Part shown: piece after piece, positions 1-5,916 of the stretch
Position numbering within the stretch: the stretch's first letter is position 1
How the letters are laid out: each line of letters starts with the position of its first letter
Notes under the pieces: model-generated
The model's database searches: none
What the model was told of the DNA's origin: nothing
What the model saw: the letters and a program-made list of their open reading frames with translations, nothing else
Origin: Clostridia bacterium
GTDB taxonomy: Bacteria; Bacillota; Clostridia; Clostridiales; Clostridiaceae
Direction: 5' to 3'
DNA: 9,735 bases
Assembly (NCBI GenBank): GCA_009930125.1
Contig: RZYZ01000073.1
Span: 1-9,735, forward strand
Position numbers and translations under genes: made by a program

Positions 1-2
1 AG

Positions 3-83
3 GTCGGAAAAGTCATTGGTGAAGTAACAAAAAAACAGAAGGAGCTATTCCTTTCTTTGGGAATAACTCCACCATCGTTATAG
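3..83 (+). pseudogene. Possible C-terminal end of a transposase (partial at window edge)
   Basis: An open frame enters from the window edge and ends at TAG 81-83 with residues VGKVIGEVTKKQKELFLSLG followed by ITPPSL. A Lys/Gln-rich tail closing on a short 'LGI..P' motif resembles the C-terminus of some DDE transposases, but I recognise this only loosely. The context fits: immediately downstream a C39 peptidase gene is cut off at its 5' side, as an insertion would do. No terminal inverted repeat could be confirmed because the rest of the element lies outside the window. It could equally be the end of an unrelated gene. Confidence 0.3.
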
Positions 84-105
84 ATTTCGGGAACGTAGGA
101 TATAA

Positions 106-318
106 GCCATTGTCATCATCCTCGATGCTTACGGTACAACAGTTAAAGGTGTGATGAATGGTCTGGAGAAACTCCACTTCAAAGCAAAGGCTATAAGAAC
201 CAGAGTCGATGAATTGACAACAGAATTGACCTATCCTGCAATAGCACAAGTACGTACAGAAGAAGGGTTAAACCACTTTGTTTTAATTCATAAAACTTGG
301 ATGGGGGATTATATGTAA
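106..318 (+). pseudogene. C39 (double-glycine) peptidase fragment of a bacteriocin-type ABC exporter
   Basis: The frame between stops at 103-105 and 316-318 encodes about 70 residues that match the middle of a peptidase C39 domain. 'DAYGTTVKGVMNGLEKLHF' corresponds to the family's 'T..YGT....G...A.EKLGF' stretch. 'YPAIAQVR' and 'LNHFVLIHK' correspond to 'PAIAHV' and 'LHYVVIHK', the latter carrying the catalytic His. C39 domains cut double-glycine leaders from peptide bacteriocins while the attached ABC transporter exports them. Here the N-terminal catalytic Cys motif is absent, the frame stops right after the His strand, and no transmembrane or nucleotide-binding domain follows. It is therefore a dead remnant, perhaps of a stand-alone C39 protein. 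Its value is as a pointer that a bacteriocin locus once stood here. The match is recognised by eye from motifs, not by a search. Confidence 0.6.
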
Positions 319-692
319 GTCATAGCACCGTACAGTCTATTGCTTCCGTAGTCGGGATGACTGCGCATCAATCAATACCAGCTGCAACTATCGCGCTTAA
401 GTTGGGTGCGACATTTATTGCAGCTAAATTAGCTGCAATACCAGGCGGTAAGATAATCGCACTGGCAGGAGCTGCATATATTGTAGCAACTGCAGGTTCT
501 ATTGCCCCAGCCTTTGTAAGTGCTCTTATGCGAAGAAGGGGTCTAGATATCACCGTTGGATGGTGGTATGGATTACCGCAACTATCCTTTTCGCTAAGTA
601 ATGAGTTCTTCCAAAATAGACCAGAAGCAGATTCTGGTCTATTGAATTTTACATATAGGATTAAATTATATAAGAAAAGAAAACCTTATTAA
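297..692 (+). CDS. Hydrophobic bacteriocin-like peptide, doubtful or frameshifted ORF
   Basis: This open frame could start at TTG 297 or ATG 357. Neither has a convincing ribosome binding site. Residues about 28-77 are almost entirely Ala/Ile/Leu/Val/Gly and form two likely membrane-active helices with an internal 'IPGGK'. They are followed by a basic 'RRR' and an aromatic 'GWWYGLPQ' segment. That composition is typical of antimicrobial peptides, including circular and class II bacteriocins, but I cannot place it in a named family. The last roughly 25 codons run through a perfect 12-bp terminator hairpin (615-643), while both other frames stop at 595-601 just before it. This suggests the true stop was lost by a frameshift. 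It sits directly after the C39 peptidase fragment and before a membrane protein of immunity-protein size. Function is inferred from composition and context only. Confidence 0.35.
   Translation: MDGGLYVSHSTVQSIASVVGMTAHQSIPAATIALKLGATFIAAKLAAIPGGKIIALAGAAYIVATAGSIAPAFVSALMRRRGLDITVGWWYGLPQLSFSLSNEFFQNRPEADSGLLNFTYRIKLYKKRKPY
615..643 (+). terminator. Strong hairpin, probable intrinsic terminator
   Basis: AATAGACCAGAA (615-626) pairs perfectly with TTCTGGTCTATT (632-643) around a 5-nt loop, and GAATTTT follows. It lies about 80 bases upstream of the next start, where a terminator would be expected after a short peptide gene, although an open frame passes through it. Confidence 0.6.
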
Positions 693-725
693 AGAATAAC
701 AAAGCATATTTTAAGGAGCATCATA

Positions 726-1277
726 ATGAAAAAACTCTATTCATATGAACTTGAAAATAATCAAACTTATTTTGTTGCTTTCTATTATCTACTAGTCTAT
801 ATTCTAAGAGAATTACAGTTTTATCAAAGCGCTTCGATCTTGCTGACAATGGGGGTGTTTACATCCGTTTTATTATTGCTATTATATTCTTTGACGTTGA
901 ACAATTATAAGGTAATGCCTACCAAGTCGTTGGGATTATTGATATATTGGTTTAGATTTTCAATTAAAATCGCATTTTATTTTTTATTAATGCTATTCAT
1001 TCCTCAGACTGATTCATATCGAAAATTCATAATAATCATTTTATTTATTTTTATAACATTAGAATTTGCATTTCTTGGAATATATAATAAATATAAACAT
1101 AAATTGTTTTACAGTTTCACTGATGATTCAATTGATGAGTATTATAAGCTTTCAATAGGAAGTAAAACTTACAAAAAAATATTAGGCAAAAACTTTAAGA
1201 TCTTTAAATTTACACTTTTGCTCCTTTATCTGATTTCTGTATGGATTGTACCGGAGGGGATTTTCTTTGGCTACTAG
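726..1277 (+). CDS. Hypothetical 5-helix membrane protein, possible bacteriocin immunity protein
   Basis: This 183-residue protein starts at ATG 726 behind AAGGAG at a 7-nt spacing, so it is probably translated. Five hydrophobic helices can be seen at about residues 14-31, 38-58, 70-95, 100-119 and 160-180. A charged cytoplasmic-looking stretch around 120-158 is rich in Lys, Tyr and Asp and lies between the last two. The coding sequence is very AT-rich, unlike the purine and regulatory genes to the right, which suggests horizontal transfer. I do not recognise a family. Small multi-helix membrane proteins next to bacteriocin genes are often immunity proteins, and the neighbouring C39 fragment and bacteriocin-like frame make that a reasonable guess. 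It could instead be any orphan integral membrane protein. The frame is intact with no sign of decay. Confidence 0.7.
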   Translation: MKKLYSYELENNQTYFVAFYYLLVYILRELQFYQSASILLTMGVFTSVLLLLLYSLTLNNYKVMPTKSLGLLIYWFRFSIKIAFYFLLMLFIPQTDSYRKFIIIILFIFITLEFAFLGIYNKYKHKLFYSFTDDSIDEYYKLSIGSKTYKKILGKNFKIFKFTLLLLYLISVWIVPEGIFFGY

Positions 1278-1316
1278 GTATAATTTCCATTGAATTATTA
1301 CTGCTTATTATAATAA

Positions 1317-1424
1317 AGAAAAAGTAGGTATCAATGGAGGATAGGACATGAGAATCACCCTGGTACAGGGGGATTTGCTATTATTTATAAGATTAATGTT
1401 GAAATCGAACAAGAAAGAGGGTAA
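1317..1424 (+). pseudogene. Relic C-terminus of an unidentified gene upstream of the DndD-like relic
   Basis: A start-less open frame of 35 codons ends 'HENHPGTGGFAIIYKI' plus 'NVEIEQERG' at TAA 1422-1424, three bases before the ATG at 1428. The spacing, with AGAGGG inside its last codons serving as ribosome binding site for the next frame, is what an operon junction looks like. No start codon or upstream portion survives. I do not recognise the family. The frame could also be chance. Confidence 0.3.
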
Positions 1425-1427
1425 TTA

Positions 1428-1535
1428 ATGCTGCGATTTGCTAGTTTGACTGTCGAAGATTTTGGTCTATTTAAGGGTACACAGACAATAGATTTCACGA
1501 ATGATGGATTGAAATTCATCTGGTGTAATAAGTGA
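1428..1535 (+). pseudogene. N-terminal relic of a DndD/SMC-like AAA ATPase
   Basis: ATG 1428, preceded by AGAGGG, opens a 35-codon frame reading 'MLRFASLTVEDFGLFKG' then 'TQTIDFTNDGLKFIW' before TGA 1533-1535. The pattern of hydrophobic strand, 'L.V.DFG.FKG....DF', and a second hydrophobic strand is the usual N-terminus of DndD (DNA phosphorothioation ATPase) and related SMC/Rad50-like ATPases. In those proteins it leads straight into the Walker A loop GxxGxGKT. Here the frame breaks exactly at that point and no Walker A is seen in any frame downstream, so the gene is truncated and inactive. Similarity was judged by motif memory. Other defence-type AAA ATPases share this start, so DndD itself is not certain. 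Confidence 0.5.
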
Positions 1536-1618
1536 TGCGATAGATATTCACGAAGATGATTTATGTGATCAGGAATATCTTTGCTAAATTCTTTAGTGAT
1601 ATAAAAATCGCATTAATT

Positions 1619-1642
1619 TATGGTACGGTTCACCGTACCATA
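1619..1642. repeat. Perfect 10-bp inverted repeat, TTCA loop
   Basis: TATGGTACGG (1619-1628) pairs perfectly with CCGTACCATA (1633-1642) around TTCA. No T-run follows on either side, so a classical intrinsic terminator is not obvious. It could be a transposon-derived hairpin, a protein-binding dyad or part of a structured RNA. Confidence 0.7.
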
Positions 1643-1655
1643 TCCTAAACACCTA

Positions 1656-1697
1656 TTGAGTCTGCTGAGCAGTACAGAAAAACAGCAGTTGACTCAA
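1656..1697. repeat. Bipartite inverted repeat of 12 paired bases
   Basis: TTGAGTC plus TGCTG (1656-1667) pairs with CAGCA (1683-1687) and GACTCAA (1691-1697), leaving a 3-nt bulge and a 15-nt loop. It sits 13 bases after the previous hairpin. The downstream side is A-rich rather than T-rich. Confidence 0.6.
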
Positions 1698-1703
1698 AAT
1701 AAA

Positions 1704-1721
1704 TCAGAATATAAATTCTGA
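1704..1721. repeat. Perfect 7-bp inverted repeat upstream of the xpt promoter
   Basis: TCAGAAT (1704-1710) and ATTCTGA (1715-1721) flank ATAA. The repeat ends 16 bases before the xpt -35 hexamer, so it might bind a regulator or be the last hairpin of the cluster. Confidence 0.5.
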
Positions 1722-1737
1722 ATAGGATTTCAGGCTC

Positions 1738-1766
1738 TTGTCAATTCTCAAATAGTAAGTTAGAAT
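1738..1766 (+). promoter_or_regulatory. Sigma-A type promoter of the xpt unit
   Basis: TTGTCA (1738-1743) and TAGAAT (1761-1766) are separated by exactly 17 bases. Transcription would begin at about 1773, shortly before the riboswitch aptamer. No other promoter of this quality lies between the hairpin cluster and the aptamer. Confidence 0.75.
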
Positions 1767-1790
1767 AAAGACTAATTCAAAAAATCAATA

Positions 1791-1862
1791 ACTCGTATAA
1801 TCTTGGAGATATGGTCCATAAGTTTCTACCAGACCACCGTAAACGGTCTGACTACGGGAGTG
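1791..1862 (+). promoter_or_regulatory. Guanine-class purine riboswitch aptamer
   Basis: The conserved purine aptamer core is readable. P1 5' strand CTCGT is followed by ATAATC, P2 closes the loop GATATGG, and J2/3 reads GTTTCTACC. P3 is AGACC/GGTCT with loop CCGTAAA, followed by GACTACG for the P1 3' strand. The specificity base sits in GAC-TA and is C, the guanine/hypoxanthine type, whereas adenine riboswitches have T there. It precedes xpt, the most common target of this class. P2 is rather weak, with 4 clear pairs and a U-U. Confidence 0.95.
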
Positions 1863-1944
1863 CGTTCCTTATGTGGGCTTCATGCAATAATTTGAAGCTG
1901 CTGACTAGGTGCATTTCCCCGTGGTGAAAACCGCGGGTTTTTTT
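1852..1944 (+). terminator. Riboswitch expression platform: terminator and competing antiterminator
   Basis: The terminator is CCCGTGG (1918-1924), loop TGAAAA, CCGCGGG (1931-1937) and seven T (1938-1944). The antiterminator pairs CTACGGGAGTGC (1852-1863, including the P1 3' strand) with GCATTTCCCCGTGG (1911-1924, including the terminator 5' arm). A small GCTTCA/TGAAGC hairpin (1877-1898) lies inside its loop. Guanine binding would hold P1 closed, free the terminator arm and stop transcription before xpt, giving an OFF switch. Confidence 0.9.
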
Positions 1945-1999
1945 ATTGGAGAAAATTGATAAAAGCCTTCTGAAAAGAGTAGGAGTAAAGGAGAGAAAA

Positions 2000-2569
2000 T
2001 TGGATAAACTGAAAACGAAAATAATAGAAGAGGGAAGAGTACTGGGTTCCTCAGTTCTGAAAGTGGACAGCTTTCTGAATCATCAGCTGGATGTAGCATT
2101 TCTTAATGAGATCGGAAAAGAATTCAAAGAAGTATTTAAGGATAAAGAGATCACAAAGATTCTTACGGCAGAAGTATCAGGTATAGCCATTGCAGCTATC
2201 GCTGGCCTTCATTTCCAGGTTCCTGTGGTATTCGCAAAGAAGACGCAGTCTCTGAACCTGGACAAAGATACCTATGAAGGAGAGGTCTACTCCTACACGA
2301 AGGAGCAGCATTTCAAGATCCGTGTTTCCAGACGTTACCTGGATAAAGAGGATAAGGTGCTGATTCTGGATGATTTTCTGGCCAATGGAGAAGCCTTAAA
2401 AGGACTTCGGGAAATTGTGGAGGCTTCCGGTGCAACCCTGCAAGGAGCAGGTGTGGTGATTGAAAAAGGATTTCAGCATGGAGGAGATCAGCTGAGAGCA
2501 GAGGGAATGGATATCCGCGCTCTGGCCACCATCTCATCCATGGAGGAAGGAAACATCACATTCAGATAA
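2000..2569 (+). CDS. xpt: Xanthine phosphoribosyltransferase
   Basis: Xpt converts xanthine (and more weakly guanine) plus PRPP to the 5'-mononucleotide in the cytoplasm, salvaging purine bases. The start is taken as TTG 2000 because AAAGGAG (1987-1993) precedes it at good spacing and the 189-residue product then matches the family length. The TTG at 1946 is in frame but lies immediately after the riboswitch terminator T-run, so it has no ribosome binding site. 'VLKVDSFLNHQ' (about 19-29) is the family's N-terminal signature. 'VLILDDFLANG' (120-130) is the PRPP-binding loop, and 'GVVIEKGFQHG' (151-161) and 'SMEEGNITF' (180-188) match the conserved C-terminal half. Expression is controlled by the guanine riboswitch upstream, and a purine permease follows 132 bases downstream. 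Confidence 0.95.
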   Translation: MDKLKTKIIEEGRVLGSSVLKVDSFLNHQLDVAFLNEIGKEFKEVFKDKEITKILTAEVSGIAIAAIAGLHFQVPVVFAKKTQSLNLDKDTYEGEVYSYTKEQHFKIRVSRRYLDKEDKVLILDDFLANGEALKGLREIVEASGATLQGAGVVIEKGFQHGGDQLRAEGMDIRALATISSMEEGNITFR

Positions 2570-2701
2570 TCGCTTTCGATACGTTCTTTTATGAATAAGT
2601 TCACCAGTATACAAAAATCATAGAGTCCCAATTATGTTATACATCTGCACTGAACATTCTGCTGATGCACCTGACAACATGCAAACAAGGAGAGATCGAT
2701 T

Positions 2702-4219
2702 TTGGAGAAACATTATTATCCCTGGTTCAAAAGAGAAGATATTGACGGATTCTTTGCCCTTTTTCAGAACAACCTGGCAAACTTTGTGCTCATCGCCGTG
2801 TCCATGACCGCCATGGGCTTTCCCGGCAGCATCGTATACGGACGCGTCATTCCTGGCGTGGCCATGGCAGTTCTGTTCGGCAATCTCTATTATGCCAGAA
2901 TGGCCGAGAAGCTGGCAGCCAAGGAAAATCGAAGTGATGTGACGGCCCTGGCCTACGGCGTCTCAACTCCTGTCATGTTCATCTATCTTTTCGCCGTACT
3001 TCGACCTGCTCTTCAGCTCACAGGAGATCCCGAACTCGCCTGGAAGATCGGCCTTGCGGCCTGTTTTCTTGGTGGCGTGGTTGAAGTTCTGGGGAGCTTC
3101 ATCGGCAGATGGGTTCATCGTCATCTTCCCCGGGCAGCCATGATGGGCGCTCTGGCTGGCGTAGCCTTTGCCTTCGTAGGCGGGGAAATGTTCTTCATGA
3201 CCTATGAGATGCCCATCGCAGGCATGGCGGTTCTCATCATCATTCTCCTAGGCATGGTAGTGAAGAAACCCATGCCCTTCAAGATTCCCGCGTCCCTTTT
3301 TGCCATCATCATCGGTACATTTCTTGCCTACACCATAGGTGGTCAGGATGCAGGGATGATTACAGAAGGACTGAGCGTCATGGGATTCTATCTGCCCAGA
3401 CCGACCTTGGGTCTGGTGGAAGGAATTCTCTTCATCGGAAGAAACATGATCGGCCTCTTTGCGGTGCTTCTGCCCATCTCCATCTACAATTTCGTGGAGA
3501 CCATGAATAACGTGGAAGCCATGGCTTCAGCAGGTGATGAATACAGCGTATCAGAAGCGCAGCTGGCTGATGGACTGGGCACACTCTTCGGAACCTTCTT
3601 CGGAGGAGTCTTTCCAACCACCGTATACATCGCTTCCATCGGATCCAAACTGATGAATGCAGGAAGAGGATACTCCATACTAAACGGCATGGTCTTCTTC
3701 ATTGCCTCCACATTTGGTGTCATCGCAGCTCTATCCAAAGTGATCCCCATGTCCGTCATCGCACCGATTCTGGTGTTTGTGGGCATCTCCATGGTGACAC
3801 AGACCTTCGGCACAGTGGAGAAAAAGCATTATCCTGCAGTGGTTCTGGCCATGTTCCCGTATTTTGCGAATTATCTCATGACAAGGTTCAACGGCAGTGC
3901 AGGAGAAGTGGTTGCCAACCTATCCAGCGGTATTGTTCCACTGGGCCAGGGAGCCATGTTCACAGGACTCCTCTGGGGAGCGATCCTTGTGTTTCTTCTG
4001 GACGGTTCCTATCGGAAGGCTTCCTATGCTGCAGGAGCGGCTGCAGTGCTTACTGCAACAGGCTTCATGCATGCACCGAATCTTACACTGCTGTATGATG
4101 TGAGATTTGTCATCGGATATCTTCTTGTGGGGGCGATGATCGAAGGATATCGCCGTTACGAGAAAAACATGGAGAAGAAAGCGGCAGACCACTCAGTGAT
4201 CAAGCTTAAATCTGCATAG
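2702..4219 (+). CDS. NCS2-family purine/xanthine permease
   Basis: This 505-residue polytopic membrane protein has about 12-14 hydrophobic segments, as in nucleobase-cation symporter 2 proteins. It starts at TTG 2702 behind AAGGAGA. Recognisable NCS2/AzgA-like landmarks are 'TALAYGVSTP' (81-90), the substrate-site region 'YNFVETMNNVEAMASAGDE' (262-280), and 'GTLFGTFFGGVFPTTVYI' (293-310), followed by 'GRGYSILNG'. The family imports purines or uracil with protons. The position after riboswitch-controlled xpt suggests xanthine, guanine or hypoxanthine as substrate. No terminator is seen between the two genes, so read-through from the xpt promoter and control by the same riboswitch are likely. 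The 132-base gap may hold a weak extra promoter (TGTTATACA at 2635-2643, no clear -35). The substrate cannot be settled from sequence by eye. Confidence 0.85.
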   Translation: MEKHYYPWFKREDIDGFFALFQNNLANFVLIAVSMTAMGFPGSIVYGRVIPGVAMAVLFGNLYYARMAEKLAAKENRSDVTALAYGVSTPVMFIYLFAVLRPALQLTGDPELAWKIGLAACFLGGVVEVLGSFIGRWVHRHLPRAAMMGALAGVAFAFVGGEMFFMTYEMPIAGMAVLIIILLGMVVKKPMPFKIPASLFAIIIGTFLAYTIGGQDAGMITEGLSVMGFYLPRPTLGLVEGILFIGRNMIGLFAVLLPISIYNFVETMNNVEAMASAGDEYSVSEAQLADGLGTLFGTFFGGVFPTTVYIASIGSKLMNAGRGYSILNGMVFFIASTFGVIAALSKVIPMSVIAPILVFVGISMVTQTFGTVEKKHYPAVVLAMFPYFANYLMTRFNGSAGEVVANLSSGIVPLGQGAMFTGLLWGAILVFLLDGSYRKASYAAGAAAVLTATGFMHAPNLTLLYDVRFVIGYLLVGAMIEGYRRYEKNMEKKAADHSVIKLKSA

Positions 4220-4253
4220 CAGGCTGGGTCTCGCAGCGAATATGAAAGCATGA

Positions 4254-4301
4254 AAAATCAGCTGAGCATGTCCACTTCAGTGGAATACATCAGCTGATTT
4301 T
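4254..4301. terminator. Intrinsic terminator after the purine permease
   Basis: AAAATCAGCTGA (4254-4265) pairs with TCAGCTGATTTT (4290-4301), and an inner TCCAC-TTCA-GTGGA hairpin (4271-4284) continues the structure. It lies 34 bases after the permease stop and ends in a short T-run on both strands. It may therefore also stop transcription of the convergent oxidoreductase gene, whose stop is at 4419. Confidence 0.8.
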
Positions 4302-4418
4302 CAGTGTGCGCAAAAAAGGTGGTCTCCTCTGCTAGAAGAGTGTTATTCTTAGGAATCCAGAGGGTTTAAAGATCTCCACAGGCGCGATATGCTTCTGGAT
4401 TTCAACGAAACGAAGGTG

Positions 4419-5696
4419 CTAAAGAATGTCCGCTTTCAGTGCTTCTTCTTCAGTGTAGCCATCTTCAATCCCTTTGACGATACGCGTTGAGCGCTTGGTA
4501 TCTCCTAAGAGAATTCCGGCCACCAGCTTGTCGTCACGGAAGAAAAGCTTCTTGTATTCCCCTTTCTTTACACTCTTATGTTCAAGAATGTCCAGACCAG
4601 GATCGCAGAAGTCCACATTTCCGGCAGAGAACACCTTCGCATTCATGGATGTGAACATGGTGGACAGGACCATAGGCGGGAACTTCAGATCTCCACCAGC
4701 GGCATTGGTGCCGGCTACTCTTCCCATGTTCAGTGCCGATGGCCAGGTGCCATAGACGAAATTATTGATTTCAGCCACATCGCCACAGGCATAGATATCC
4801 TCTGCACTTGTTTCCATCCTGGTATTCACCACAATGCCTTTGTTCACTTCAATGCCCGCTTCAGCAGCCAGTGCGGCTCTGGACCGGACACCTACGCTGA
4901 ACAGTACAATCTGACAATCCAGAGTATCTCCGCCTTGAAGCCTTACACTGGCAAGATTCTGATTTCCATCCTCATCTTCTTCGATGGTGATGGATTCCAG
5001 TGAGTCTTCGAGAATCAGCTTCACACCTGATGCCAGAGCCATGTTCTTCAGTACTTCAGAAGACTCCTCATCCAGCTGTCTTGGCAGCAGTCTGTTGAAA
5101 AATTCAATGACGGTGACATCCAATCCGCACTTCTTCAGAGACCATGCAGCCTCAAGGCCCAATAAGCCCCCTCCGATGACTACAGCCTGTTTGGATGCTC
5201 GGATTCTTTTCTGCAGGGCTATGGTGTCATGATGCTCTCTGATGCTGAAGAGGCCATCATAATTTCTGAAGTTCGTGCGATCCACTTTCATCACATCCAC
5301 AGTTTTTCCGTTTCTTCTTATTTCCACATCCACTGGCGGAATAAAGTTGTAGCTGCCCGTGGCAATGATGAGTTTATCGTAATGAATCTGGCTGCCATCC
5401 TTGAAGGTGACGACCTTGTCCTCTTTATCAATGGAAGAAGCTTCCATCGACAAGATCTGCTCCACTTCGTTCTTTTCATACCATTCTTCTTTTACCATAT
5501 AGAACTTATCTTCCGGAAGCTCAGCACTGAAGCATTCAGCCAGCTGGGTACGAAGATAAGTTCTTTCTTTTTCTCTTCCTGTAAGGATGATTCTTCCGTC
5601 TGGATCCTTCTTCCGTATTTCTCCCGCTGCGAAGTGCCCTGCGGGTCCATTACCTATTATAAGATAGACTTTTCCATCTTTCTGATATACCGACAT
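4419..5696 (-). CDS. FAD/NAD(P)-dependent oxidoreductase, rubredoxin-reductase/NirB-like
   Basis: This 425-residue protein starts at the ATG complementary to 5694-5696, behind AAGGAGG (5702-5708). A longer in-frame version from 5771 would lie in the leader without a ribosome binding site. It belongs to the class of two-dinucleotide-domain flavoprotein reductases. 'IIGNGPAG' (13-20) binds FAD, 'IIATGS' (110-115) is the conserved linker, and 'VVIGGGLLGLEAA' (172-184) with Glu198 binds NAD(P)H. 'IYACGDVAE' (301-309) is the second FAD contact. There is no CxxxxC redox disulfide, so it resembles NADH-rubredoxin or nitrite-reductase-type reductases rather than dihydrolipoamide dehydrogenases. In anaerobes such enzymes pass electrons from NAD(P)H to rubredoxin, a diiron protein or oxygen. 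No partner protein is encoded nearby, so the acceptor is unknown. The Fur-like operator suggests iron-linked control. Confidence 0.85.
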   Translation of the reverse strand: MSVYQKDGKVYLIIGNGPAGHFAAGEIRKKDPDGRIILTGREKERTYLRTQLAECFSAELPEDKFYMVKEEWYEKNEVEQILSMEASSIDKEDKVVTFKDGSQIHYDKLIIATGSYNFIPPVDVEIRRNGKTVDVMKVDRTNFRNYDGLFSIREHHDTIALQKRIRASKQAVVIGGGLLGLEAAWSLKKCGLDVTVIEFFNRLLPRQLDEESSEVLKNMALASGVKLILEDSLESITIEEDEDGNQNLASVRLQGGDTLDCQIVLFSVGVRSRAALAAEAGIEVNKGIVVNTRMETSAEDIYACGDVAEINNFVYGTWPSALNMGRVAGTNAAGGDLKFPPMVLSTMFTSMNAKVFSAGNVDFCDPGLDILEHKSVKKGEYKKLFFRDDKLVAGILLGDTKRSTRIVKGIEDGYTEEEALKADIL

Positions 5697-5799
5697 GATT
5701 TCCTCCTTGAAGTGGATGCGTATTTGCTTCATTCTCATGAACACGACTACAGCGCTGCGTTCAGTGGTCAATGCCTTAAATGGAGCATCATCCAGTCAG

Positions 5800-5828
5800 A
5801 TTATAGCGCTAATGAGAATGAATATCAA
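5800..5828 (-). promoter_or_regulatory. Consensus promoter of the oxidoreductase gene
   Basis: Read on the minus strand, TTGATA (5828-5823) and TATAAT (5805-5800) are separated by 17 bases, a near-perfect sigma-A promoter. It would start transcription near 5793 and give a leader of about 97 bases before the ATG at 5696. Confidence 0.85.
5813..5827. promoter_or_regulatory. Fur-like operator overlapping the oxidoreductase promoter
   Basis: TGAGAAT-G-AATATCA matches the Bacillus-type 7-1-7 Fur box TGATAATNATTATCA at 12 of the 14 arm positions. It is flanked by perfect outer arms GCTAAT (5808-5813) and ATTAGC (5828-5833). It covers the -35 hexamer and part of the spacer, where a bound repressor would block polymerase. 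PerR and Zur boxes are related, so the exact regulator is not certain, but the TGA...TCA ends favour Fur. Confidence 0.65.
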
Positions 5829-5916
5829 TTAGCTTTTGTAAAGATTTCATGAATGGTGGGAACTCCACACAGTGGTTGCGGGAGGATAATTTTAAGAAGC
5901 TGTGATCTTATGAAGA

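Larger units (their letters stand above)
1536..1737. other. AT-rich non-coding stretch with hairpin cluster
   Basis: No convincing gene is seen between the ATPase relic and the xpt promoter. Very short frames such as one ending 'DLCDQEYLC' at about 1596 lack starts and family resemblance. The stretch is notable for three consecutive inverted repeats at 1619-1642, 1656-1697 and 1704-1721, listed separately. It marks the change from AT-rich accessory DNA on the left to more GC-balanced chromosomal genes on the right. Confidence 0.6.

Noticed and set aside
1536..1600. Short frame ending DLCDQEYLC as a further ATPase relic
   Set aside because: It has no start, no recognisable motif and only about 20 codons, so chance cannot be excluded.
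1946..1999. In-frame N-terminal extension of xpt from TTG 1946
   Set aside because: It begins right after the riboswitch terminator T-run with no ribosome binding site. AAAGGAG before TTG 2000 and the family length support the later start.
2600..2643. Independent promoter for the purine permease
   Set aside because: Only an extended -10-like TGTTATACA is present, with no acceptable -35 at 16-18 bases. Read-through from xpt is simpler.
5697..5771. 25-codon extension of the oxidoreductase from an upstream ATG
   Set aside because: No ribosome binding site precedes it, the residues do not fit the family, and AAGGAGG lies just before the ATG at 5696.
5229..5852. Long plus-strand open frame opposite the oxidoreductase
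   Set aside because: It is antisense to a clear flavoprotein gene, lacks family motifs and crosses the minus-strand promoter. It is a coding-strand shadow.
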